DNA from: Oscillospiraceae bacterium
Lineage (GTDB): Bacteria; Bacillota; Clostridia; Oscillospirales; Acutalibacteraceae
Assembly: GCA_015066595.1 (NCBI GenBank)
Contig: SVNZ01000003.1
Coordinates: forward strand, 1 to 64,000
Direction: 5' to 3'
Length of the DNA stretch: 64,000 nt
Shown here: positions 17,417 to 24,726 of the stretch, one piece after another
Position numbering within the stretch: position 1 is the first letter of the stretch
Layout: every line of letters begins with the position of its first letter
Made by a program: the position numbers and the translations under genes
Notes under the pieces: model-generated
Seen by the model: only the letters and a program-made list of their open reading frames with translations
The model's database searches: none
Told to the model about the DNA's origin: nothing

Positions 17417-18783
17417 TACTTACCCTCCTTTAAAGTCATTTGTCGTTTTTTCTCGTTATTTAAAATTTGTTTGCCTAATCTGATGTTATGTACAAGGTGG
17501 CGGTTTGCAGGACAAGCGTAAGAGCAACAGCCACATTCCATACAGTTTAATATATTAGCATTCATCATAGCTTTGGTGTCCTTAGCATCGACAGCCTGAC
17601 AGATAGATGTTGGCATCAGCTTCATCGGACAAGCATCTACGCATCTGCCACAGCGGATGCATGCTGATTCCTCTCTCAGTCTTGCTTCTTTTTCAGAGAA
17701 TGCAAGGATAGCGTTGTTTTGCTTTGCGATGAAAAGCGAGTCATCGCTGACTGAAGCACCCATCATAGGACCGCCCATAATGAGCTTTTTAGGCTCTTCT
17801 TTATAGCCACCGCAGAACTCGATGATATCTTTGACAGAAGTTCCAACAGGAACGATAACGTTTTGCGGATTTTTGATAGCGTCACCGTCTACTGTGATGC
17901 GCTTTTTAACAAGCGGAACGCCGGTTTTCATATATTCTGCTAAAAACGCAACAGAAGCAACGTTCATCACGATACAGCCCGCATCACTCGGAAGACCACC
18001 CATAGGAACAGTGCGGTTAGTACAAGCTTTGATGAGAACTTTCTCTGCACCGTAAGGGTAAGATGCCTTTAAAGCAAGGATTCTCACTTCGTCGTATTTA
18101 TCTACTTCATGGTCAGCAATAGTTCTGAGCTCTTTGATAGCGTCTGGCTTGTTGTTTTCGACGCCAATGATGATGCGCTTGAGACCCAAAATGTCTTTTA
18201 GTGCATACACACCACTCATAACAGCCCAGGAGTTCTCTAAAACTTCACGGTGGTCAGCTGTGATGTAAGGTTCACATTCCGCGACGTTGATGATGAGTGT
18301 GTCAACCTCTTTGTCAGGTGGAATGTTGAGCTTAACGTGAGCCGGAAAACCCGCACCACCAAGCCCAACAAGACCGCTTGCTCTGACTGCTTTTAAAAGG
18401 TCAGACAAATCGTTGATAACAGGCGGAGTGATGCCCTCATACATGCGCATCTCGCCATCGGATTCAATAGTGATGGCATCAACCTTTGAACCGTCAGCTG
18501 CTGCGATTTTTTCGATTTTTTTGACAGTACCTGAAACAGAACTGTGAATCGGTGCGCTGACATAAGCGTCACTATCACCGATGATTTGACCGACAGAAAC
18601 AACATCGCCTACTTTTACCACAGGCTTGCACGGTGCACCAATATGCTGTGACATAGGAATAGTCACACTACTTGGAGGTGGCATAATAACGCTCTGTGCA
18701 TGGGCTGTGTTTTTACGGTGAGGTACATGTACGCCACCGTGGGTGCGATACGGTTTTTTTGGAAATGTAAGATTTTTGTCCAT
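17416..18783 (-). CDS. rnfC: Rnf complex subunit RnfC (NADH/FMN, iron-sulfur)
   Basis: Peripheral subunit where NAD is reduced; 455 residues. An N-terminal barrel-sandwich region (about 1-110) is followed by a Rossmann-like NADH/FMN domain with GLGGAGFPAHVK (about 135), a SLBB-type segment, and two 4Fe-4S motifs, CIRCGRCVDACPMKLMP and CMECGCCSYACPANR (about 375-425). First gene of the rnfCDGEAB operon, the order usual in clostridia and acetogens. AAGGGG lies nine bases before the ATG, and a clear promoter is at 18838-18866. Confidence 0.97.
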   Translation of the reverse strand: MDKNLTFPKKPYRTHGGVHVPHRKNTAHAQSVIMPPPSSVTIPMSQHIGAPCKPVVKVGDVVSVGQIIGDSDAYVSAPIHSSVSGTVKKIEKIAAADGSKVDAITIESDGEMRMYEGITPPVINDLSDLLKAVRASGLVGLGGAGFPAHVKLNIPPDKEVDTLIINVAECEPYITADHREVLENSWAVMSGVYALKDILGLKRIIIGVENNKPDAIKELRTIADHEVDKYDEVRILALKASYPYGAEKVLIKACTNRTVPMGGLPSDAGCIVMNVASVAFLAEYMKTGVPLVKKRITVDGDAIKNPQNVIVPVGTSVKDIIEFCGGYKEEPKKLIMGGPMMGASVSDDSLFIAKQNNAILAFSEKEARLREESACIRCGRCVDACPMKLMPTSICQAVDAKDTKAMMNANILNCMECGCCSYACPANRHLVHNIRLGKQILNNEKKRQMTLKEGK

Positions 18784-18837
18784 ATCAAAAACCCCTTATC
18801 TTTCATAGTGTATTTTTGTAGAATTTCGTCATTTTAT

Positions 18838-18866
18838 ATTGTATCATTTTGTGTTTTTATTTGCAA
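18838..18866 (-). promoter_or_regulatory. sigma-A promoter of the rnf operon
   Basis: On the minus strand: TTGCAA (18861-18866), 17 bases, TACAAT (18838-18843). About 55 bases ahead of the rnfC start. Confidence 0.75.
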
Positions 18867-18869
18867 TGT

Positions 18870-18898
18870 GAATATCCGCCAAAATAACTCGCACAATA
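18870..18898 (+). promoter_or_regulatory. sigma-G-like forespore promoter of spoVAE
   Basis: GAATA (18870-18874) fits the sigma-G -35 pattern GHATR. After 17 bases comes CACAATA (18892-18898), a six-of-seven match to CATAHTA. The spoVA genes of other endospore formers are sigma-G dependent. Position is 40 bases before the start codon. Confidence 0.5.
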
Positions 18899-18938
18899 TG
18901 GTATATAAATACTAAAAATTAAGTTGGGAGATGAATAT

Positions 18939-19292
18939 ATGCAATACATTTGGGCTTTTTTGGTTGGTGGACTTATTTGTGTTTTTGGTCAGATACTGAT
19001 AGATAAAACAAAACTTACACCTGCACGAATACTCACAGGCTACGTAGTCGCAGGTGTTATCCTTTCAGCAATCGGTGTGTACAAACCGCTTACAGAATTT
19101 GCCGGAGCAGGAGCGACAGTACCTCTGTGTGGTTTCGGGCACCTTATGGCGCAGGGCGTAAAAACTGCAGTAGAGCAGGAAGGTACGCTCGGTATTCTAA
19201 AAGGTGGACTTACAGCAGGTGCCGCAGGAATAAGTGCAGCGATTGTGTTCGGACTTATTGCAGGCCTTTTGAGCAAGTCAAAAGAAAAGTGA
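18939..19292 (+). CDS. spoVAE: stage V sporulation protein AE
   Basis: A 117-residue membrane protein with three or four helices, matching the SpoVAE (AEB) family: MQYIWAFLVGGLICVFGQ, then TKLTPARILTGYVVAGV, and the Gly-rich AGATVPLCGFGHLMAQGV segment. SpoVA proteins form the channel for dipicolinic acid in spores. The ATG at 18939 is preferred over one five codons upstream because GGGAG then has proper spacing. Unusually, no spoVAC or spoVAD lies beside it; the gene is single, divergent from rnf and convergent with a small membrane protein gene. Its presence argues that the organism sporulates. Confidence 0.92.
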   Translation: MQYIWAFLVGGLICVFGQILIDKTKLTPARILTGYVVAGVILSAIGVYKPLTEFAGAGATVPLCGFGHLMAQGVKTAVEQEGTLGILKGGLTAGAAGISAAIVFGLIAGLLSKSKEK

Positions 19293-19311
19293 CATAAAAA
19301 GCGAAAGAAAA

Positions 19312-19340
19312 ACAAAAAGCGCCCACTACATAGTGGGCGC
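19312..19340 (-). terminator. terminator of the 50-residue protein gene
   Basis: GCGCCCACTA (19319-19328) pairs perfectly with TAGTGGGCGC (19331-19340). The A run at 19314-19318 gives U residues on the minus-strand transcript, so it fits the minus-strand gene; for spoVAE it lacks a U tract. Confidence 0.85.
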
Positions 19341-19354
19341 AAAAATTTGCGAAA

Positions 19355-19507
19355 TTATAAAATTGAACAATCGAGGTATTCCTCAAGCTCGGCATCGTCT
19401 TTCTTTTTCTTATCTCTGACTACCAGAAAAGCAGTAACAGCAGCAGTAACAGCAGCAACCGCTGAAATTAAAACAACTATCCAGCCGAATCTAGATTTTC
19501 TCTCCAT
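19355..19507 (-). CDS. 50-residue single-helix membrane protein
   Basis: A small gene encoding MERKSRFGWIVVL..., with a basic N-terminus, one hydrophobic helix (about residues 9-30), a charged patch RDKKKKDD and an acidic end. It has AGGAGGT seven bases before the ATG, its own consensus-like promoter at 19546-19574 and its own terminator at 19312-19340, so it is a complete independent transcription unit. The layout suggests an inner-membrane microprotein with its C-terminus in the cytoplasm. I know no family name with certainty. The opposite-strand frame here lacks any ribosome binding site. Confidence 0.75.
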   Translation of the reverse strand: MERKSRFGWIVVLISAVAAVTAAVTAFLVVRDKKKKDDAELEEYLDCSIL

Positions 19508-19545
19508 AAGAGTACCTCCTAACACGTTTGAGTATTACAAATAAA

Positions 19546-19574
19546 ATAATAACAGTTATTATCCCAAAAGTCAA
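19546..19574 (-). promoter_or_regulatory. sigma-A promoter of the 50-residue protein gene
   Basis: On the minus strand: TTGACT (19569-19574), 17 bases, TATTAT (19546-19551). Confidence 0.7.
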
Positions 19575-19712
19575 CCGACATATACGGGTATTTGATTAAA
19601 TTTTTGTAAAGATTTAGGCACAGCCATTGCATTAAATTAAGACGAAGTAGCTTTGGCACTCGGTCGCAATGAAAACGGGAAGGCTTCGGTGTTCAGCGCT
19701 TAAATAAACAAA

Positions 19713-19740
19713 AAAAGCAGGGCGTGCGCGCTCTGCTTTT
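19713..19740 (-). terminator. terminator of rpsT
   Basis: AAAAGCAG (19713-19720) pairs with CTGCTTTT (19733-19740) around a GC-rich inner part. The preceding A run gives U residues on the minus-strand transcript. Bases 19575-19712, between this and the next promoter, show nothing recognisable. Confidence 0.85.
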
Positions 19741-19756
19741 AAGGTTTTGTACGTTA

Positions 19757-20017
19757 TTATGCTGATGCGTTGAGTCTCTTCATAAGAGAAGCCTTGCTTC
19801 TAGCAGCAGTGTTCTTGTGCATAAGGCCCTTAGCTGCAGCCTTGTCAATCTTCTTGATAGCAAGACGAACTGCCTCAGCCTTGTTGTCAGCGTTAGTATC
19901 AACAGCAACGTATGCTTTCTTCACAGCTGTTTTGAGAGCACTCTTAGTAGCTTTGTTCTGAGCTGTCTTAGTAGCGATAACCTTAACGCGCTTCTTTGCT
20001 GATTTAATATTTGGCAT
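19757..20017 (-). CDS. rpsT: 30S ribosomal protein S20
   Basis: An 86-residue, strongly basic, helical protein that binds 16S rRNA in the small subunit. [13 protein letters not shown] at the start and [21 protein letters not shown] at the end are family hallmarks. AAGGAGGTG precedes the ATG. It has its own promoter (20053-20081) and terminator, the usual monocistronic arrangement. Rich in Ala and Lys as expected; length is normal. Confidence 0.98.
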   Translation of the reverse strand: MPNIKSAKKRVKVIATKTAQNKATKSALKTAVKKAYVAVDTNADNKAEAVRLAIKKIDKAAAKGLMHKNTAARSKASLMKRLNASA

Positions 20018-20052
20018 TGTCCCACCTCCTTAATTTACGGTCATATAGTGGT

Positions 20053-20081
20053 ATGATAACATTATTGAAGAAAAAATGCAA
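20053..20081 (-). promoter_or_regulatory. sigma-A promoter of rpsT
   Basis: On the minus strand: TTGCAT (20076-20081), 17 bases, TATCAT (20053-20058), about 36 bases before the start codon. Confidence 0.75.
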
Positions 20082-20139
20082 GTGTTTTGAAAAAATTCAC
20101 GATATTTTTTGCAGCAAAAGTTGATTGATATAATAAAAT

Positions 20140-20164
20140 CACAATATCTTGTGATAGCTAGTGA
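20140..20164 (-). terminator. weak terminator or operator-like inverted repeat
   Basis: TCACAA (20149-20154), TATC, TTGTGA (20159-20164): a perfect 6-base inverted repeat. On the minus strand it is followed by TTTTATTAT, so it may end the two-gene membrane operon. It is AT-rich and could instead be a protein-binding site. Confidence 0.35.
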
Positions 20165-20212
20165 CATAACACACAAACACAAGGCAACCTCACATAAAGA
20201 GATATGAAGAAA

Positions 20213-20506
20213 TCATTCGTCTTGAGTATTATTTTCCTGATTTGCAACAGATTTTCGGTATTTTAAATACGCAAAAGCACACGCTATGAGCACTACTATA
20301 GCAACGCTTCTGTATATCCATACGTAAGTGCCCTCAAACAGATTGATATCGGTGAGCAGCTCATCAGCTAAGTACCATCCTGACAAAAACAGGAAAAAGC
20401 CGCTGAGCACAAAGAAGAATTTGCTGTTTTTCAGGGCGATATAAAACATATATATACTAAGTATCAGCCACAGTGCTGTGTAGACATAAGGAGTGTAAGT
20501 ATCCAT
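20213..20506 (-). CDS. small three-helix membrane protein, unknown
   Basis: A 97-residue protein with three hydrophobic segments (about 8-26, 28-47 and 62-82) and a polar, Asn/Gln/Glu-rich tail. It is translated from an ATG that overlaps the stop codon of the upstream gene by one base, so the two products are coupled and may interact. I do not recognise a family. The helix pattern YVYTALWLILSIYMFYIALK and later aromatic helices suggest an inner-membrane sensor or structural protein, but nothing in it is catalytic. Confidence 0.65.
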   Translation of the reverse strand: MDTYTPYVYTALWLILSIYMFYIALKNSKFFFVLSGFFLFLSGWYLADELLTDINLFEGTYVWIYRSVAIVVLIACAFAYLKYRKSVANQENNTQDE

Positions 20507-20793
20507 TATCTCTTATCCTCGTTTCTCTTTTTACGTTTAGATTTACTTTGAGTCATCAGCAGTATGAAGATGTAATACACAACAATGACCAGTGTACCTA
20601 TCTGCTGTACAATGTCGCCGACTGTGCTAGTCGGGTTCAGTTCAGAGAGGATATATGTCAGCATAGTTGCACAACCCTCAAATATAAGGTATATAGCAAG
20701 AGGACGCAAAAGCGGCATTTTTCTGAAATAAGCCGAAAACATAATAATAGCGGCGATAAAGCACACAGCTGTAGTGATTATAGATAGTATCAT
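20506..20793 (-). CDS. small membrane protein with basic tail, unknown
   Basis: A 95-residue protein with an N-terminal helix (about 3-22), a second segment near 31-50, a third at 63-80 and a very basic C-terminus (SKSKRKKRNEDKR). First gene of a two-gene operon behind a perfect-consensus promoter. AGGAGG precedes the ATG. The positive-inside rule puts the tail in the cytoplasm. No family recognised. The strong promoter suggests high or constitutive expression, surprising for an unknown membrane pair. Confidence 0.65.
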   Translation of the reverse strand: MILSIITTAVCFIAAIIMFSAYFRKMPLLRPLAIYLIFEGCATMLTYILSELNPTSTVGDIVQQIGTLVIVVYYIFILLMTQSKSKRKKRNEDKR

Positions 20794-20831
20794 AGCAATC
20801 CTCCTGTGTTTAAAGTATAAAAACTATATAT

Positions 20832-20860
20832 ATTATATATGTGATAGCACTCGCTGTCAA
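20832..20860 (-). promoter_or_regulatory. perfect-consensus sigma-A promoter of the two-gene membrane operon
   Basis: On the minus strand: TTGACA (20855-20860), 17 bases, TATAAT (20832-20837). All twelve hexamer bases match consensus. Confidence 0.85.
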
Positions 20861-20990
20861 ATAGTGATAAAAGTGCGTTTAAACATTTTAAAACTTAAAA
20901 AACCGCATAAAACCGTACCTTTTCGCATATTTTTGTCAAAATCAACAAGATGAGTAGCAGTAGTTCACAAATTGTTTACCAAAATATAGG

Positions 20991-21019
20991 TTGACTTTTC
21001 CTGCCCTTTCTGCTACATT
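20991..21019 (+). promoter_or_regulatory. sigma-A promoter of hrcA operon
   Basis: TTGACT (20991-20996), 17 bases, TACATT (21014-21019), directly ahead of the CIRCE operator. Confidence 0.8.
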
Positions 21020-21030
21020 ATATTATAGAG

Positions 21031-21057
21031 TTAGCACTCAACCTCTTCGAGTGCTAA
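21031..21057. promoter_or_regulatory. CIRCE operator (HrcA binding site)
   Basis: TTAGCACTC, nine bases, GAGTGCTAA: an exact CIRCE inverted repeat, placed just after the -10 box of the hrcA promoter. HrcA binds it to repress the heat-shock operon, with GroE modulating HrcA activity in known cases. Confidence 0.98.
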
Positions 21058-21080
21058 AAGTTAAAAGCGAGGTGAGTTTA

Positions 21081-22109
21081 ATGGAGCTGCCCAGTCGTAA
21101 AGAAAAGATTCTCTGCGCTGTTGTGGAGAGTTATATAGACTCCGGTGAGCCTATCGGTTCGAAAGCTCTGCAAACTCAGACCGGACTCAATGTTTCATCG
21201 GCGACTATTCGAAACGAACTTGCTGATTTAGTCAGCAAAGGTTATCTTTTACAGCCTCACACGTCTGCCGGACGAGTACCGTCAGCAAAAGGCTACAGAT
21301 ACTATATAGATAACCTGCTTGAACAAAAGCCTTTGAGCGACAGAGTAAAATCCCACATTGATATGTCTATCTCAAGTGCAGCCGATGCACCTGAAAAGAT
21401 ACTTCAAAAAACCGCACAAGTGCTCTCAGAGCTGTCATCGATGGCGGCAGTGACTACCACACCAAGCGGATATAAGGCGCGAGTTCATAAAATTCGTTTT
21501 GTCATCACAGGCAGACATACTTGTATGGTGGTGCTGATTACTTCAAACGGTATGGTAAAAAGCAGACTGTTTCGATGTGATTTTGTGGTCACCCCTGAGC
21601 TTATTGCTATGTTTGACAAAGCACTCAACGATGCCTTTGTGGGAGTTCCACTCAAAGAAATCGACAGAGCGTTCTTACAGTCGGTTGCGGCTTCATTTGG
21701 TGAGCTGTCGCTGTTTATGCCTGATGTGCTGATTGCTATTTTAGACGCTGCAAAACAAGCGATGCAGACCACTTTAAACGTTAGCGGTTCGACTAACCTA
21801 CTGTTTTTACCTAGTTATGATTTGCTTAATGCACGTAATGTGCTCAGGTTTTTATCAAACAGTGAGGAGCTGTCAAGTCTACTTGAAGACAACGTACAGG
21901 GTACAAAGGTCTACTTAGGTAAAGAAAGTGGCTACTACGAGCTCAAAGATAGTGCAGTCATCACAACGAGATACGAAATTGGCGGTTCGACCGCAGGTGC
22001 GATAGCGTTGGTCGGACCGATTCGCTCAGATTACAAAACACTTATTTCACAGCTTGAATATGCAAGCAAATGTGCGTCGAGCCTTATCGGCGAGTTGCTT
22101 GAGGTATAG
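21081..22109 (+). CDS. hrcA: heat-inducible transcription repressor HrcA
   Basis: A 342-residue repressor of the chaperone genes. The N-terminal winged helix (about 1-75) contains SRKEKILCAVVESYIDSGEP and SSATIRNELADL. The central GAF-like and inserted dimerising regions follow, and the C-terminal GGSTAGAIALVGPIRSDY is typical. ATG at 21081 is chosen because GAGGTG precedes it, and the upstream frame would begin inside the promoter. First gene of hrcA-grpE-dnaK-dnaJ behind CIRCE, so it represses its own operon. Confidence 0.97.
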   Translation: MELPSRKEKILCAVVESYIDSGEPIGSKALQTQTGLNVSSATIRNELADLVSKGYLLQPHTSAGRVPSAKGYRYYIDNLLEQKPLSDRVKSHIDMSISSAADAPEKILQKTAQVLSELSSMAAVTTTPSGYKARVHKIRFVITGRHTCMVVLITSNGMVKSRLFRCDFVVTPELIAMFDKALNDAFVGVPLKEIDRAFLQSVAASFGELSLFMPDVLIAILDAAKQAMQTTLNVSGSTNLLFLPSYDLLNARNVLRFLSNSEELSSLLEDNVQGTKVYLGKESGYYELKDSAVITTRYEIGGSTAGAIALVGPIRSDYKTLISQLEYASKCASSLIGELLEV

Positions 22110-22118
22110 GAGATAAAT

Positions 22119-22667
22119 ATGAGTAAGAAAGAAAAAGAAACTACTAAAGCAGAAGAAGCAAAAGTGACAGAAGAAGTTGCTGAAACTTCTGAAGAAAAAG
22201 TTGAAAAAGAGCTCACAACTGAAGAAAAGTTAGAGAAAGAGCTCAACGCACAGAAAGAGCAGTACATGCGACTTTACGCAGAATACGATAACTACAGAAA
22301 GCGTACTCAAAACGAAAAAGCAGCTATCTACTCTGATGCAACAGCAAAAGCGATCGAAGTAATACTACCTATCGCTGATTCAGTGACTATGGCACTGAGC
22401 ACTATGGCTGATAAAGAAGTCCCGGAAGAATTCACTAAAGGCATCGATTTAATAGCAAATCAGCTCAAAGCTAGTTTTGACAAACTCAACGTAGTACCGT
22501 TTGGAGCTATAGGCGATGAGTTTGACCCTAATATTCACAACGCTATCTCAAAGATAGAAGACGAGTCTATGGGCGAAAACAAGATAGCTCAGGTTTACCA
22601 GACAGGTTACAAACTAAACGATAAGATAATCCGTCACGCAATGGTTGTCGTTGCAAACTGTGACTGA
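22119..22667 (+). CDS. grpE: nucleotide exchange factor GrpE
   Basis: 182-residue cochaperone that releases ADP from DnaK. A long Glu/Lys-rich coiled coil (about 1-75) is followed by the [16 protein letters not shown] segment and the C-terminal beta domain, which ends [18 protein letters not shown]. It starts nine bases after hrcA and precedes dnaK by 50 bases. Length and order are as usual in Firmicutes. Confidence 0.97.
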   Translation: MSKKEKETTKAEEAKVTEEVAETSEEKVEKELTTEEKLEKELNAQKEQYMRLYAEYDNYRKRTQNEKAAIYSDATAKAIEVILPIADSVTMALSTMADKEVPEEFTKGIDLIANQLKASFDKLNVVPFGAIGDEFDPNIHNAISKIEDESMGENKIAQVYQTGYKLNDKIIRHAMVVVANCD

Positions 22668-22717
22668 TAATAAATTTACACAAAACATTTCAAAACATAC
22701 ATTTGGAGGAATTTATC

Positions 22718-24562
22718 ATGGCAAAAACAATCGGTATTGACTTAGGTACAACTAACTCATGCGTAGCAGTAATCGAAGGCGGCGAGCCTGTAGTTATCGC
22801 TAACGCAGAAGGCGCAAGAACAACACCATCAGTAGTTGCTTTTTCTAAGACAGGTGAGCGACTCGTAGGTCAGGTTGCAAAGCGTCAGGCTATCACAAAC
22901 CCTGACAGAACAATCTCATCTATCAAAAGAGAGATGGGTACAGCTTACAAAGTTAATGTTGACGACAAGGCTTATACTCCACAGGAGATTTCTGCAATGA
23001 TTCTTCAGAAGCTCAAGGCTGATGCAGAAGCTTATCTCGGCGAGTCTGTAAGCTCAGCAGTTATCACAGTACCTGCTTATTTTACAGACGCTCAGCGTCA
23101 GGCTACAAAAGACGCAGGTAAAATCGCAGGTCTTGACGTAAAGCGTATCATCAACGAGCCTACAGCAGCAGCTCTTTCATACGGTATGGACAAAGAAAAT
23201 GACCAGAAAGTTATGGTATATGACCTCGGTGGTGGTACATTCGACGTATCTATTATCGAAATCGGCGACGGTGTACAGGAAGTACTTGCGACCGCTGGTA
23301 ATAACCGTCTCGGTGGTGACGACTTTGACCAGAGAATTATCGACTGGATGGTTCAAGAGTTCAAGGCTGAAACAGGTGTTGACCTTGTAAATGACAAGAT
23401 GGCTATGCAGAGACTCAAGGAAGCTGCTGAAAAATCCAAGATTGAGCTTTCAGGTGTAACAACATCTAACATCAACCTTCCATTCATCACAGCTGATGCT
23501 ACAGGTCCAAAGCACTTAGATCTAACACTTACACGTGCTAAATTCAACGAGCTCACAGCTGATTTAGTAGAAAAGACAATGGGCCCTGTACGCACAGCAC
23601 TTTCTGACTCAGGTCTAGGAATTTCAGAAATCGACAAAGTGCTTATGGTCGGTGGTTCTTCCCGTATTCCTGCTGTTCAGGAAGCTGTTAAGTCACTCAT
23701 CGGCAAAGAGCCATTCAAGGGTATCAACCCTGACGAATGTGTTGCTATCGGTGCTTGTATCCAGGCAGGCGTTTTAGGCGGCGAAGTTGACGGTCTGTTG
23801 CTTCTCGATGTTACACCACTTTCTTTAGGTGTTGAGACAATGGGCGGTATCATGACAAAGATTATCGACAGAAATACAACTATCCCTACAAAGAAGAGCC
23901 AGATTTTCTCAACAGCTGCTGACAACCAGACACAGGTAGAAGTAAACGTTCTTCAGGGTGAGCGTGAGTTTGCAAGAGATAACAAACAGCTCGGTCTGTT
24001 TGCACTCACAGGCATTGCTCCAGCTCCACGTGGTATTCCACAGATCGAAGTTACTTTTGATATCGACGCTAACGGTATCGTAAACGTAAGTGCTAAAGAT
24101 CTTGGCACAGGTGCAGAGCAGAAGATCACTATCCACTCATCATCAAATATGAGCAAGGATGATATCGACAAGGCTGTCAAAGAAGCTGAACAGTTTGCTG
24201 AAGAAGATAAGAAGCGTAGAGAAGAAGTTGACGTTAAGAATGAGGCTGAGCAGGTAGCATACCAGGCAGAAAAGCTCGTTGCTGATAACGGTGATAAGCT
24301 CGAAGAAGCTGATAAAGAGACTATCAATACAAAGGCTGCAGCTGTGAAAGAAGCTATCACAAACGGTGATATCGAACTCATCAAAACAGCTAAAGACGAT
24401 CTTATGAAAGCTCTTCAGGAAATCGGCGCAAAGCTTTATCAGGCAGCAGCTGCACAGCAGCAGGCTCAGGGTGCTCCTGATATGGGTGCTGACCCTAACA
24501 TGGGCGGTGCTCCTAATGCAGACCCTAATGTTTACGATGCAGACTACACAGACGTAGAGTAA
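22718..24562 (+). CDS. dnaK: chaperone protein DnaK (Hsp70)
   Basis: 614-residue ATP-driven chaperone. The ATPase domain starts [14 protein letters not shown], with the phosphate loops [13 protein letters not shown] and [13 protein letters not shown]. The linker [15 protein letters not shown] (about 360) leads to the substrate-binding domain with its helical lid, and the tail is Gln/Ala/Pro-rich. ATG at 22718 is chosen because GGAGG precedes it and [10 protein letters not shown] is the canonical start. Co-transcribed under CIRCE with hrcA and grpE. Codon use looks highly optimised. Confidence 0.98.
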   Translation: MAKTIGIDLGTTNSCVAVIEGGEPVVIANAEGARTTPSVVAFSKTGERLVGQVAKRQAITNPDRTISSIKREMGTAYKVNVDDKAYTPQEISAMILQKLKADAEAYLGESVSSAVITVPAYFTDAQRQATKDAGKIAGLDVKRIINEPTAAALSYGMDKENDQKVMVYDLGGGTFDVSIIEIGDGVQEVLATAGNNRLGGDDFDQRIIDWMVQEFKAETGVDLVNDKMAMQRLKEAAEKSKIELSGVTTSNINLPFITADATGPKHLDLTLTRAKFNELTADLVEKTMGPVRTALSDSGLGISEIDKVLMVGGSSRIPAVQEAVKSLIGKEPFKGINPDECVAIGACIQAGVLGGEVDGLLLLDVTPLSLGVETMGGIMTKIIDRNTTIPTKKSQIFSTAADNQTQVEVNVLQGEREFARDNKQLGLFALTGIAPAPRGIPQIEVTFDIDANGIVNVSAKDLGTGAEQKITIHSSSNMSKDDIDKAVKEAEQFAEEDKKRREEVDVKNEAEQVAYQAEKLVADNGDKLEEADKETINTKAAAVKEAITNGDIELIKTAKDDLMKALQEIGAKLYQAAAAQQQAQGAPDMGADPNMGGAPNADPNVYDADYTDVE

Positions 24563-24583
24563 TACATTATAATATAAATACAT

Positions 24584-24677
24584 GGTGGCTCAGGTGTGGA
24601 ACTGCCTGCCTTGTCTAAAGGGAGGGGGACCGCTTGCGGTGGAGGGATTTTCTCCCCACTACTTGACTTGAGTCACC
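24584..24677. repeat. palindromic intergenic element between dnaK and dnaJ
   Basis: GGTGGCTCAGGT (24584-24595) is nearly the reverse complement of ACTTGAGTCACC (24666-24677), ten of twelve bases. Inside lies ACCGCTTGCGGT (24629-24640), a perfect short hairpin flanked by GGGAGGG and CTCCCC. It resembles REP-like intergenic repeats of gut Clostridia. A folded RNA here could change dnaK and dnaJ message ratios. Confidence 0.6.
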
Positions 24678-24691
24678 TTATCGTGTTTAAT
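24663..24691 (+). promoter_or_regulatory. possible separate promoter of dnaJ
   Basis: TTGACT (24663-24668), 17 bases, TTTAAT (24686-24691), overlapping the right arm of the palindromic element. It could let dnaJ be expressed apart from dnaK. Confidence 0.45.
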
Positions 24692-24726
24692 AACAGATAG
24701 TTTGTTTATAAAGCAGGTGAAAGCTC

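Noticed and set aside
19319-19340. Hairpin as terminator of spoVAE.
   Set aside because: On the plus strand it is followed by A residues, not T; the U run is on the minus strand and serves the small gene.
19347-19544. A plus-strand frame of 65 residues opposite the 50-residue protein.
   Set aside because: It has no ribosome binding site, a Ser-rich low-complexity translation, and the minus-strand frame has promoter, AGGAGGT and terminator.
20135-20164. A plus-strand small RNA gene started by TGATATAAT at about 20135 and ended by the TCACAA/TTGTGA repeat.
   Set aside because: The repeat is short and AT-rich with no T run on the plus strand; it fits better as a weak minus-strand terminator.
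20991-21080. Longer HrcA with 30 extra N-terminal residues.
   Set aside because: That stretch holds the promoter and CIRCE operator and has no ribosome binding site; the start at 21081 gives the normal length.
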